From an uncultured Roseateles sp. (GTDB taxonomy: Bacteria > Pseudomonadota > Gammaproteobacteria > Burkholderiales > Burkholderiaceae), in assembly GCA_946480605.1 (NCBI GenBank), contig CAMLKW010000019.1:1-35567 (forward strand): 35,567 nucleotides of DNA. Reading direction: 5' to 3'. Below the pieces are notes generated by a model. The model worked only from the letters and a program-made list of their open reading frames with translations. It had not been told where the DNA came from and did no database searches. The position numbers and the translations under genes are program-made. This document shows positions 1 through 7,185 of this stretch, piece by piece; the stretch's first letter is position 1; the number at the start of each line of letters is the position of its first letter.

Positions 1-956
1 GCGTGCCAGCCGGAGAAGAACTGCACGGGCTCCGAATGGCACTGGCGCGCCGAGGGGAACACCGCGCAGTAGTCGTGGTAGTAGCCCACGATGGCGTGGC
101 TGAAGCCGCCCTGCTGCAGGTCCGTGAAGAGCGTCGGTGTCTTCGAGTCCAGGCGGTTGCCGCTCTTGGTCACCAGGAAGCCCGGTCCGCCACGTTCAAT
201 CTCGCCGAACGGCTGGCCAAGCAGCATGCTGGGAATGGACTCCAGCGTGTTGGGGCCGGCCGGCAGCGCACTCTTGGCAGAGAAGCTCGCCGAGAGCAGC
301 GACTTCATGGTGGCCTGCTGGAACAGCCCCTCGCGCTCGGACAGTTCCATGTCCCATTCGTCGAACACGACGACGACGGTCCGCTTCGACACGGGGGACG
401 TCGCTTGCGCGGCGGGTGCCGCAGCCTTGGAACCCGTCACGGACGACGCGATTGCGTTCCTGGCATACGTCGCCATGCCGGGCTGCAGTGCGAACAGCGT
501 CGCGATCGCAAGGCATGCCGCATTGCCGAGCCGGGCCGCTGAACTTGCGGGCATGCGCCAGGCCGCGACACCGCCCGCAACGGCGCAGGTGAGCATCGCC
601 GCGGCCTTGGCCCATCCCGGCAGCGGCAGCCGCGTGGCCAGCGACTGACGGAACACCTGGAACAGGGCCACGAGGATCAGCGTCAGCAGCAGCGCGCGCA
701 TGACTCGCGCGCCGATGGAAGCGGGGCGGTCCCGGTGGTCGATCCAGCCTCCCAGCATGCCGAAGACGGCCACGACCGCCAGCAGCGCGCTCCCTTCCTG
801 CAAGAACGCGGAGGGTTCAAAGGAGAGGTACAGCGAGTAGGTGTAGCGCAGCACGACGTCGCCCACGCCGAGCGCGCCCAGGCTGATCAGACACAGCAGC
901 GCGTAGCGCAGCGCCTGACGGGTATCGAAGCCGTGGCGCAGTGCGTTCATGGGCAT
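1..956 (-). CDS. Membrane-anchored sulfatase/alkaline-phosphatase-superfamily protein (partial)
   Basis: The reading frame opens at ATG 956 and runs off the left edge, leaving 318 residues with the C-terminus missing. About five membrane segments are visible (roughly residues 16-36, 56-73, 86-103, 115-132 and 141-160), followed by a probably periplasmic domain. That domain starts with a hydrophobic strand ending VVVVFDEWD (residues 194-202), which resembles the first metal-binding motif of the sulfatase / phosphoethanolamine transferase superfamily. The segment PNTLESIPSMLLG (235-247) places Thr237 where the nucleophile would lie. The five-helix-plus-hydrolase layout matches LtaS/EptA-type enzymes that transfer phospho-groups or cleave esters at the cell surface. 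The substrate is unknown. The start codon shares bases with the stop of the methyltransferase gene upstream (ATGA), so the two are translationally coupled. Family assignment is fairly secure; transferase versus hydrolase is open. Confidence 0.7.
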   Translation of the reverse strand, partial: MPMNALRHGFDTRQALRYALLCLISLGALGVGDVVLRYTYSLYLSFEPSAFLQEGSALLAVVAVFGMLGGWIDHRDRPASIGARVMRALLLTLILVALFQVFRQSLATRLPLPGWAKAAAMLTCAVAGGVAAWRMPASSAARLGNAACLAIATLFALQPGMATYARNAIASSVTGSKAAAPAAQATSPVSKRTVVVVFDEWDMELSEREGLFQQATMKSLLSASFSAKSALPAGPNTLESIPSMLLGQPFGEIERGGPGFLVTKSGNRLDSKTPTLFTDLQQGGFSHAIVGYYHDYCAVFPSARQCHSEPVQFFSGWH

Positions 957-2341
957 CACGAAGCGCTGGACTCGCGCCGGCGCAGAAGCAGCAGCGTGCG
1001 GTGCTCGGAGATCTGCTCGCTGGACTGAAGCTCAAACCACGGCTGCGCGCACTGGAGCACGAAGTCCAGGTCCCAGTGCTGATAGAGGCCGAGATTCGTT
1101 CCGGCAATCTCGATGAACCTTGGGTCGTCACGAGGGACGAACTCCAGCAGCAGGATGCCGGTGCAGGATTCGGCAAACGCCTCGAACAGCTGCGGTGTCG
1201 GCAGGCGCTCGGTCACCGTCAGGTGGTGGATCACGGCGAGCGCCAGCACGAGGTCGAAACGGCCTGCGAAGCGTCGCGGCAGGTCCAGCGTCTCGCCCAG
1301 CCGCCAGCCGGTCGCCGGTGTCGGTCGCGCGAAGTTGGCATGCACGCACTGGACCGGTTGACCAGCCTGACGAGCTGCGCGGTGCAGGTCGTCCAGCGCG
1401 TTGATATCGTCGTCCAAGGCGACGACGCGGCTCCCGGCGCGGATGGCCATCATCGAGAACTCGCCGCTGTTGGCGCCGATGTCCAGCACCTGCGGGTGCG
1501 AGCGGCCATCGGCGAACAGGGCCTGCACGGCGCGGCGCTTTGCTGTCAGTTCGATGTCGTCGTAATGGTTGCGATTGCCGGTGTACTCGCTCCAGGTGCT
1601 CACGCCACGACAGCCGGCCTCCAGCCGGTCCACCAGGCCGCGCAGGTTGCTCAGCAGCCAGGGCGTGCCGTCTGCCGCGCCCTTGGCGCCTGCGGGGCGG
1701 GCCGCCTGGGTGGCGCGCTGAATGCGCCGCCGCTCCAGGCGGGCGGGCAACCACACATGCAGCCACATGGCCAGGCCCAGATGCGCATGCCAGCGGATGA
1801 AAGGCGCCAGTTCCGCGGCGCGCAGGCCGTCCCGGTGCGCCAGGAAGATGTCGCGCGGCGAGCGCCCCAGCTCCGCCACGGCGAGCAGCGGGAGGATGAA
1901 GTGACGCACGAACTGGCCGTAAGCGGCCCAGCCGGTGACGCTCGGGTCCTTGCGTTGAAAGGACAGCAGATCGCAGAAGACGGGCTGACTGCCATCGAAG
2001 AGCACGTTGCTGGTGGCCGCATCCTTCAAGGTCCAGCCTTGGGCCCAGGCGCGCTGCTGTACCTCCAGGGTCAGCCGGGCCGCATCGGCCAGCATGGCGG
2101 GCGTCCATTCGAACGCATAGCTGGGAATCTCGATGCGGCGGTGCTGCAGCATCAGAGAGCCATCATCCAGGCGCTGTTGCTCGATCACGCCGACCAGCCG
2201 CCCATCGCGGATCAGCTCGGCCAGCCAGTCGCAGTTCAGCAGTTCCTGTACTTCAGCGGCCGCATGCGGATGCACGCGCCGCTGGATCCGGTGACCATCA
2301 TCTTCAACCTGGCCATCCGGATCTCGAAAGCTCGCACGCAT
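956..2341 (-). CDS. Kinase-like N-terminal region fused to class I SAM methyltransferase
   Basis: 461 residues from ATG 2341. This start overlaps the stop of the small upstream gene (ATGA), so the much longer open frame reaching 2788 is not used. The C-terminal half is a class I SAM-dependent methyltransferase: LDIGANSGEFS (about 286-296) is motif I, and LVLALAVIHHL follows later. The N-terminal part belongs to the family often labelled NoeA-like. It carries LKDAATSNVLFDG (105-117) and PVFCDLLSF (120-128). Asp107, Asn112 and Asp124 have the spacing of the catalytic loop and metal-binding Asp of aminoglycoside-kinase-like proteins. I infer a possible kinase or pseudokinase module, which is not established. 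A role in modifying surface glycans is suggested by the neighbours. The methyltransferase call is secure; the acceptor is unknown. Confidence 0.8.
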   Translation of the reverse strand: MRASFRDPDGQVEDDGHRIQRRVHPHAAAEVQELLNCDWLAELIRDGRLVGVIEQQRLDDGSLMLQHRRIEIPSYAFEWTPAMLADAARLTLEVQQRAWAQGWTLKDAATSNVLFDGSQPVFCDLLSFQRKDPSVTGWAAYGQFVRHFILPLLAVAELGRSPRDIFLAHRDGLRAAELAPFIRWHAHLGLAMWLHVWLPARLERRRIQRATQAARPAGAKGAADGTPWLLSNLRGLVDRLEAGCRGVSTWSEYTGNRNHYDDIELTAKRRAVQALFADGRSHPQVLDIGANSGEFSMMAIRAGSRVVALDDDINALDDLHRAARQAGQPVQCVHANFARPTPATGWRLGETLDLPRRFAGRFDLVLALAVIHHLTVTERLPTPQLFEAFAESCTGILLLEFVPRDDPRFIEIAGTNLGLYQHWDLDFVLQCAQPWFELQSSEQISEHRTLLLLRRRESSAS

Positions 2342-2556
2342 CAGGAGCGGTCCCGCCTCCAGCGTCGCTTGATGGCGCGCCAGATCTCTCGCGGATTCTT
2401 CAGGTAATAGATCAGGCCGACACCGGCCGCGATCAGGCCCTGGATGACCAGATGGGCCGACCCGCCGTCGATATAGGCATAAGCCGGAGCCATGCCTGCG
2501 AGCATGAGCATGACGACGAGGATCGCTTGGCGGCTGAAGGAGATGTTGCGGCGCAT
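2341..2556 (-). CDS. Small YID-motif membrane protein (71 aa)
   Basis: 71 residues from ATG 2556, chosen because the hydrophobic signal segment follows at once; a longer frame reaching 2688 adds only a basic, unlikely leader. Residues 10-24 form a signal-like helix ending APAYA (24-27), and a second hydrophobic stretch covers about 34-52. The tail is strongly basic (KRRWRRDRS). The segment AYAYIDGG resembles the YIDPGTGS signature of tiny membrane proteins found often in bacterial polysaccharide loci, though the PGTGS part is altered here to GGSAH. If cleaved after Ala27 the mature protein would start YID. No function is known for the family. It is the first gene of a coupled trio with the methyltransferase and the sulfatase-like protein, so it probably acts in the same membrane process. 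Confidence 0.7.
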   Translation of the reverse strand: MRRNISFSRQAILVVMLMLAGMAPAYAYIDGGSAHLVIQGLIAAGVGLIYYLKNPREIWRAIKRRWRRDRS

Positions 2557-2591
2557 AGGGGAGGCGACTGCGCATGGCGCAATGGGCCTGG

Positions 2592-2597
2592 ATCTTA
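2592..2597 (-). promoter_or_regulatory. Possible -10 box for the minus-strand trio
   Basis: The minus strand reads TAAGAT here, 35 bases upstream of ATG 2556. No convincing -35 hexamer lies 16-18 bases further up, so this is only a candidate promoter for the small protein, methyltransferase and sulfatase-like genes. Confidence 0.25.
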
Positions 2598-2631
2598 CCA
2601 GCCGGGGTGTCGGGGCCTTGGGCGCCAACCG

Positions 2632-2637
2632 TAGAAT
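2632..2637 (+). promoter_or_regulatory. -10 box (TAGAAT) for the plus-strand wzx operon
   Basis: TAGAAT followed directly by a C/G run (CCCGCGCC). The same box plus GC-rich discriminator occurs before acpP (35314) and, on the minus strand, before the Wza-like gene (26334). A -35 is not obvious. Transcription would begin near 2644, downstream of the ATG at 2574, which supports the later start at 2667 for the flippase gene. Confidence 0.45.
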
Positions 2638-2666
2638 CCCGCGCCCAGTCTTCAGGCGCCAGCGCT

Positions 2667-4124
2667 TTGAGAATAGTCCGATCGTCACTGCTGAATCTGG
2701 TCGGTCTGGGCGCGCCGCTGCTGTTGGCGCTGTTCGCGATTCCCGTCCTGGTTGCGGGCCTGGGCGATGCGAGATTTGGCCTGCTCACGCTGATCTGGGC
2801 CTTGGTGAGCTACCTTGGCCTGTTTGACCTCGGGCTGGGCCGTGCGTTGACCCTGCGCCTCGCGTCCGTGCTGGGCCGCGGGGAGGATGAGCAGGTGGGG
2901 CCCTTGTGCGGCTCCGGGCTCGCGATGACGGCAGGTGTGGGGCTGTTTGCGGGCCTGGTGCTGCTCGTGGCCGCGCCGTGGGCGCCTGTGCTGCTGAGCG
3001 GCCTCCCGGATGCCGCTGAGGCGAAGACGTGCCTGCAGTTGCTGGCCCTGGCATTGCCGTTCGCGATCGTGACCTCGGTGCTGCGCGGCATGCTGGAGGC
3101 GCGTGGCAGCTTCGGCATCGTCAACGTGCTGCGCCTGTTGCTTGGGGCCTGGACTTTTGCGGGACCGGTCCTGGTGCTGGAGCTCGCAGGCCCCGACCTC
3201 GTGGCCATTGCCGCCGTGCTGGTCCTGGGGCGCCTGCTGGGGACGCTGGCGCATGCTTGGGCCGCGTGGCGGGTGTTGCCCCAGATGCGAGGCCGGCTGG
3301 CTTGGCGGGCCGACGCGGGCATGGACCTGCTGCGCTCCGGCGGATGGCTGCTGCTCAGCAACGTGCTGGGTCCGCTGATGGGTCTGGCCGACCGGTTCAT
3401 CGTCGGGGTCTTCGTGCCGATGGCGGCGCTGGCGTACTACGCCACGCCGCAGGAGGTCGTCATGAAGCTGTGGATCGTGCCGGGCGCGCTCTCCGCCGTG
3501 CTTTTTCCGGCATTGGCCGCTCAGATCGCGGCCCAGCAGCAGGTTGCCAGGCTGTGCCGCCAGTCCCTGCTGGGGCTGGTCGTCGTACTGCTGCCGATCA
3601 CGCTGGGCCTGGCGACCTTTGCCCATCCGCTGCTGTCCCTCTGGCTCGGCGACCGGTTCGCGGGCGAGGCCCGCGTGTGCGCGGCCCTCTTTGCTGCCGG
3701 CATGTTCGTCACCGGTCTGGCGCAGTTGCCCTATACCTTGCTGCAAAGCACGGGGCGCGCCGCCACGACCGCGTTGCTGCACCTGATCGAGCTGCCCTTG
3801 TTCGTGGCTGCCCTGGCCTGGGCGGCCGACCGGCATGGCATCGAGGGGGTCGCCTGGGTGTGGCTGGCCCGGGTGGTGGTGGACGCCGTCCTGCTGTTCA
3901 TCGCCGCACAGCAGTTGCCGCTCGGTGGGCGCGAGCGTCTGTTCGATGCCGCCGCGCTGGGCATGCTTTGCGCGGCCCCATTGAGCTTTGCCGGCCTGCT
4001 GCTGCCGGGTGCCACGCTGCAGGCAGGCGCCTGGCTGCTTGCGAGTCTGGTCTGCCTGGTGGCGGGGGGGCGAGCCTGGCGGCGTCGATCGGAGAAAATG
4101 GGCGACCTTGCGTCTCTCTCCTGA
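2667..4124 (+). CDS. Wzx-type polysaccharide flippase (first of two)
   Basis: A very hydrophobic protein with 12 or more likely membrane helices, beginning LRIVRSSLLNLVGLG and containing ARFGLLTLIW and FDLGLGRALT, the N-terminal pattern of MOP-superfamily Wzx/RfbX flippases. It would turn undecaprenyl-linked repeat units across the inner membrane. I place the start at TTG 2667 (485 residues). The ATG at 2574 lies upstream of the TAGAAT box and would add about 31 residues with no family resemblance, and it sits only 18 bases from the divergent ATG at 2556. The downstream glycosyltransferase starts 4 bases after the stop, so this leads a four-gene operon. A second, dissimilar flippase lies at 18957-20321, so the two may serve different polymers. 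Family is secure, exact start uncertain. Confidence 0.82.
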   Translation: MRIVRSSLLNLVGLGAPLLLALFAIPVLVAGLGDARFGLLTLIWALVSYLGLFDLGLGRALTLRLASVLGRGEDEQVGPLCGSGLAMTAGVGLFAGLVLLVAAPWAPVLLSGLPDAAEAKTCLQLLALALPFAIVTSVLRGMLEARGSFGIVNVLRLLLGAWTFAGPVLVLELAGPDLVAIAAVLVLGRLLGTLAHAWAAWRVLPQMRGRLAWRADAGMDLLRSGGWLLLSNVLGPLMGLADRFIVGVFVPMAALAYYATPQEVVMKLWIVPGALSAVLFPALAAQIAAQQQVARLCRQSLLGLVVVLLPITLGLATFAHPLLSLWLGDRFAGEARVCAALFAAGMFVTGLAQLPYTLLQSTGRAATTALLHLIELPLFVAALAWAADRHGIEGVAWVWLARVVVDAVLLFIAAQQLPLGGRERLFDAAALGMLCAAPLSFAGLLLPGATLQAGAWLLASLVCLVAGGRAWRRRSEKMGDLASLS

Positions 4125-4128
4125 CTCC

Positions 4129-5346
4129 ATGGCCGCCCAGCAGCCTCTGCTCTCCGTCGCGATGCCGACACACAACCGCGCGCGCTATGCGATCCACGCG
4201 ATCCAATCGGTACTGGCTCAGGGCGACGAACGGCTGGAACTCGTCGTCAGCGACACCAGCACCGACGGCGAGTTGGCCACCTGGCTCGCGGCACACCCTG
4301 CGGGCCGCGATCCGCGCCTGAACTACTTCCGGCCTGCGCAGCGGCTGGACATGACCGGCAACCACAACGCCGCCGTGGCTGCTTGCCGCGGCGAGTTCCT
4401 ATGTCTGATTGGAGACGACGACACCATCGGGCCCTATGCGCTTGAAGCTGCGCAGTGGGCGCTGGCACAGGGTATCGATGTCATCGCGCCCAATGTCGTG
4501 GCCAACTACGTGTGGCCGGATTTCCGGTCTCGCTATTTCGGCGCCGGCCATTCTTCCCGGCTCTATTTCGCTCGCCACATGGGGGGCGGCCGGCTCTGTG
4601 AGGCGCGCGACGCGCTGGCGTTGGCGCTGTCGCAGGCCGCGCAGGGCACGGATGGCCTGCCCAAGATCTACCACGGGCTGGTCCGACGTCATTTGATGGA
4701 ACGTGTCCGGGAGCGGTCGGGCCAGTACTTCCACGGCTCCAGCCCCGACATGTCTGGCGCCGTCGGCCTGGCCGCCTGTGGCGGACGCTTCCTGGAGGTG
4801 GATTTCCCGCTGTCCATTCCGGGGGCATCCGGCGGTAGCAACACCGGTCGCAGCGCGATGAACACCCACAAGGGCAAGCTCACCGCGGAGTCACAGACCA
4901 GCGGCTTCGCCGCCTCCGGCTGGAGCCCGGGCGTGCCCAAGTTCTTCTCCGTCGAGACCGTCTGGGCGCATGCTGCGCTGGAGACGCTGCGCCTCATCGA
5001 GCCCGCTGCCGTGCCGCGATTCAATTTCGCGCGGCTGCTGGGGGCCTGCCGGGCCCGGCACCCTGAGTTCCAGACCGAGATCGAGGTGGCAACCCGAGAG
5101 GCCGGCGAACTGCTCGGGCAGGACATGGCGTGCCTGGCCGCCGACGCCGAGCGGGAGCGCAAACGCATCCGGTCTGCACGCATCCGGCAGGTGCTGGCGC
5201 GCGCGCTGCGTCCCACGGCCTCCGGCGGCCGGCCCTATGTCTCGGGGCTGAGCACGGTCGCTGAAGCCCCGGGACACCTGACGGCACGACTCGCTGACAT
5301 CCATCTGGACTGGCAGACCGCCGTCCGGGATCTCGCGCTGCGCTGA
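4129..5346 (+). CDS. Glycosyltransferase family 2
   Basis: 405 residues from ATG 4129, four bases after the flippase stop. An upstream in-frame extension to 3988 would lie inside the flippase gene and is rejected. The N-terminus LLSVAMPTHNRARYAIHAIQ is the GT-A nucleotide-binding start of family 2, and IGDDDTIGP (about residues 99-107) supplies the Asp cluster that holds the metal and the UDP- or dTDP-sugar. The C-terminal half (after about 230) is poorly conserved and rich in Arg and Ala. It should add one sugar on the cytoplasmic face to a lipid-linked repeat unit or as a side branch. The donor and linkage cannot be read from sequence. It is followed directly by the RmlD-like reductase gene. 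Confidence 0.85.
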   Translation: MAAQQPLLSVAMPTHNRARYAIHAIQSVLAQGDERLELVVSDTSTDGELATWLAAHPAGRDPRLNYFRPAQRLDMTGNHNAAVAACRGEFLCLIGDDDTIGPYALEAAQWALAQGIDVIAPNVVANYVWPDFRSRYFGAGHSSRLYFARHMGGGRLCEARDALALALSQAAQGTDGLPKIYHGLVRRHLMERVRERSGQYFHGSSPDMSGAVGLAACGGRFLEVDFPLSIPGASGGSNTGRSAMNTHKGKLTAESQTSGFAASGWSPGVPKFFSVETVWAHAALETLRLIEPAAVPRFNFARLLGACRARHPEFQTEIEVATREAGELLGQDMACLAADAERERKRIRSARIRQVLARALRPTASGGRPYVSGLSTVAEAPGHLTARLADIHLDWQTAVRDLALR

Positions 5347-5358
5347 GTGGATCTTCCG

Positions 5359-6231
5359 ATGACGAATCCGACCAAGAAACTGCTGGTTTTCGGTGCCAAC
5401 GGCATGCTGGGCAATGCCGTCCTGCGCTGGTTTTCCCAGGACGACGCCTATGAGGTCACCGGCTCCGTGCGCTCGGCCGCGTCGATACCGCAACTGGCCG
5501 AGCTGGCCCCCAGTGCGCGCCTCGTCTCGGAGATCGATGGCGTCGACCTCGGAGCGATGCGCAAGCTGTTCGCCGATGTCCGTCCGGACGTCGTGATCAA
5601 TTGCGCCGGGGTGGTCAAGCAACTGGCGGGTGCCGACGCGCCGGCCGTCGCGATCCCCATCAATGCGCTGTTGCCGCACCGGCTCGCACGGCTTGCCCGG
5701 CTCCACGGCACGCGGCTGATCCACATCAGCACGGACTGCGTGTTCTCCGGCGTGCGCGGCAACTACAGCGAGGACGACGAGCCCGATGCCGCGGACCTGT
5801 ACGGGCGCAGCAAGCTGATGGGCGAGGTCGACGGCGAGCACGCCGTGACGCTGCGCACGTCCATGATCGGGCACGAACTGCAGACTTCCCATGCGCTGCT
5901 GGGCTGGTTCCTGGCGCAGCAAGGCACGGTGTCCGGATTCAGCAATGCCATCTTCTCGGCGCTGCCCACGGTGGAGCTGGCGCGCGTCATCCAGCAGTTC
6001 GTGCTGCCAAACCCGGAGCTGCGTGGCACCTACCACGTGGCAGGCCCCGTCATCAGCAAGCACGACCTGCTCCAGGTGGTCGCCCGCGTCTACGGCAGGG
6101 ACAACACCATCGTCGCGGAGCCGTTGCCGGCCTTCGACCGATCGCTGGATGCCAGCCGGTTCAACCGGGCCACCGGCTACCGGCCGCCCGGCTGGAGCGA
6201 GATGCTGACGACGATGCGTGCATTCGGCTGA
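5359..6231 (+). CDS. RmlD-like NAD(P)-dependent sugar-nucleotide reductase
   Basis: 290 residues from ATG 5359. A GTG at 5347 directly after the previous stop is in frame, but GAGTGG at 5345-5350 makes a fair ribosome site for the ATG. The Rossmann motif is GANGMLG near residue 13. STDCVFSG and LYGRSK (Tyr-x-x-x-Lys) form the extended-SDR active site, and the overall pattern matches dTDP-4-dehydrorhamnose reductase. No rmlA, rmlB or rmlC is present, so it may instead reduce a 4-keto intermediate of another deoxy sugar, for example a product of an FnlA-type dehydratase. The family is secure; the substrate is not known. It sits in the plus-strand operon between a glycosyltransferase and an acyltransferase. 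Confidence 0.8.
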   Translation: MTNPTKKLLVFGANGMLGNAVLRWFSQDDAYEVTGSVRSAASIPQLAELAPSARLVSEIDGVDLGAMRKLFADVRPDVVINCAGVVKQLAGADAPAVAIPINALLPHRLARLARLHGTRLIHISTDCVFSGVRGNYSEDDEPDAADLYGRSKLMGEVDGEHAVTLRTSMIGHELQTSHALLGWFLAQQGTVSGFSNAIFSALPTVELARVIQQFVLPNPELRGTYHVAGPVISKHDLLQVVARVYGRDNTIVAEPLPAFDRSLDASRFNRATGYRPPGWSEMLTTMRAFG

Positions 6232-6243
6232 TACGCCGCCGTC

Positions 6244-7176
6244 ATGCTGCAGTCGCTACAGGCGGGGCGGGCGCTCGCCGCGTTGATGGTCCTGGGCTTT
6301 CACCTGGGGCTGGCGGTCAAGGCGTACTTCGGCGTCGAGGTGTTCCTGCTGCCTTGGGGGCATGCGGGCGTCGACTTCTTCTTCGTGCTCAGCGGCTTCA
6401 TCGTCACGAGGGTCCACGCTGGCGACGTCGACGAGCCGGCCCGCCTGGGGCGCTTTCTCCACAGGCGCTTTGTGCGCATCTATCCGATCTACTGGGTCGT
6501 CTTCCTCGCGGCATACGCGGGCGCATACCGCATCGTCAAACTGACGCCGCTGGAGGTCGTCAAGGCGCTGTCGCTGGTGCCGGCAGACACGGCGCCCGTC
6601 ATCTCGGTGGCGTGGTCGCTGCAGTGGGAGGTGGTGTTCTACCTGCTGTTCGGCGCCTTCATCCTGAGCCGATGGCTGGGCCTGGCCGCCGTGGCTGCCG
6701 TGCTGGCCTGGCTGCCGGGCAGCGCGATCTATCTGCTGCTGTTCGCCGGTGGCGTGCTGTGCGCGCTGATCGATCGGCGCGGCCTGGCGCTGCGGGGGCC
6801 GTTGCTGGCGTGCGCGGGTGCTCTCGTGTTCGCGGGTGCTTGCGTCTTCGATACCGTCACAGGCTTGAAGCCGACGCCGGTGCTGGGAGTGGGCTCCTGC
6901 CTGCTGCTGCTGGGCCTGGTGGCGTCCGAGCGCCAGGGCCGTGTGTTTGGTGCGCACCCGCTGCTGCAACTGCTGGGCGATGCGTCCTATGCGATCTATC
7001 TCGTTCACTACCCGCTGATCAGCGCCGGCTGCAAGCTGGCGATGGTGCTCGGGCTGCAGGGGCCGGTGTGGGGCGCGGTGCTGTACCCCGTGTTGCTGAT
7101 TGCAGCGGTGGGGACCGGCGTCGGCCTGCACCGGCGGGTGGAAAAGCCGCTGGTCGCCCGCCTGAACCGGCGCTGA
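6244..7176 (+). CDS. Acyltransferase family 3 membrane protein (OafA-like)
   Basis: 310 residues, about ten membrane helices. The N-terminus has LQAGRALAALMVLGFH, with Arg9 and His20 matching the conserved Arg/His pair of acyltransferase family 3. GVDFFFVLSGFIV and RFVRIYPIYW are the other family hallmarks. Members usually move an acetyl or similar acyl group onto a sugar of O-antigen, capsule or Nod factor at the inner membrane. There is no C-terminal SGNH domain, so this is the short membrane-only form. It is the last gene of the plus-strand operon. Its stop is only 9 bases from the stop of the convergent GT4 gene, leaving no room for a normal terminator. Confidence 0.88.
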   Translation: MLQSLQAGRALAALMVLGFHLGLAVKAYFGVEVFLLPWGHAGVDFFFVLSGFIVTRVHAGDVDEPARLGRFLHRRFVRIYPIYWVVFLAAYAGAYRIVKLTPLEVVKALSLVPADTAPVISVAWSLQWEVVFYLLFGAFILSRWLGLAAVAAVLAWLPGSAIYLLLFAGGVLCALIDRRGLALRGPLLACAGALVFAGACVFDTVTGLKPTPVLGVGSCLLLLGLVASERQGRVFGAHPLLQLLGDASYAIYLVHYPLISAGCKLAMVLGLQGPVWGAVLYPVLLIAAVGTGVGLHRRVEKPLVARLNRR

Positions 7177-7185
7177 CATGCCGGC

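Noticed and set aside
941..2407. Long plus-strand open frame of 488 codons
   Set aside because: It is antisense to the methyltransferase gene, has Gln/Arg-rich low-complexity translation and no ribosome site. It is a by-product of high GC.
2342..2788. Upstream extension of the methyltransferase frame to 2788
   Set aside because: The added 149 residues are Arg/Pro-rich, overlap the small YID gene and divergent flippase gene, and have no family likeness; the ATGA overlap at 2341 gives a better start.
2685..4175. Minus-strand open frame of 496 codons over the flippase gene
   Set aside because: Its translation is full of Gln, Arg and His, the usual antisense of a Leu/Ala-rich membrane protein. 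The plus-strand frame shows clear Wzx motifs.
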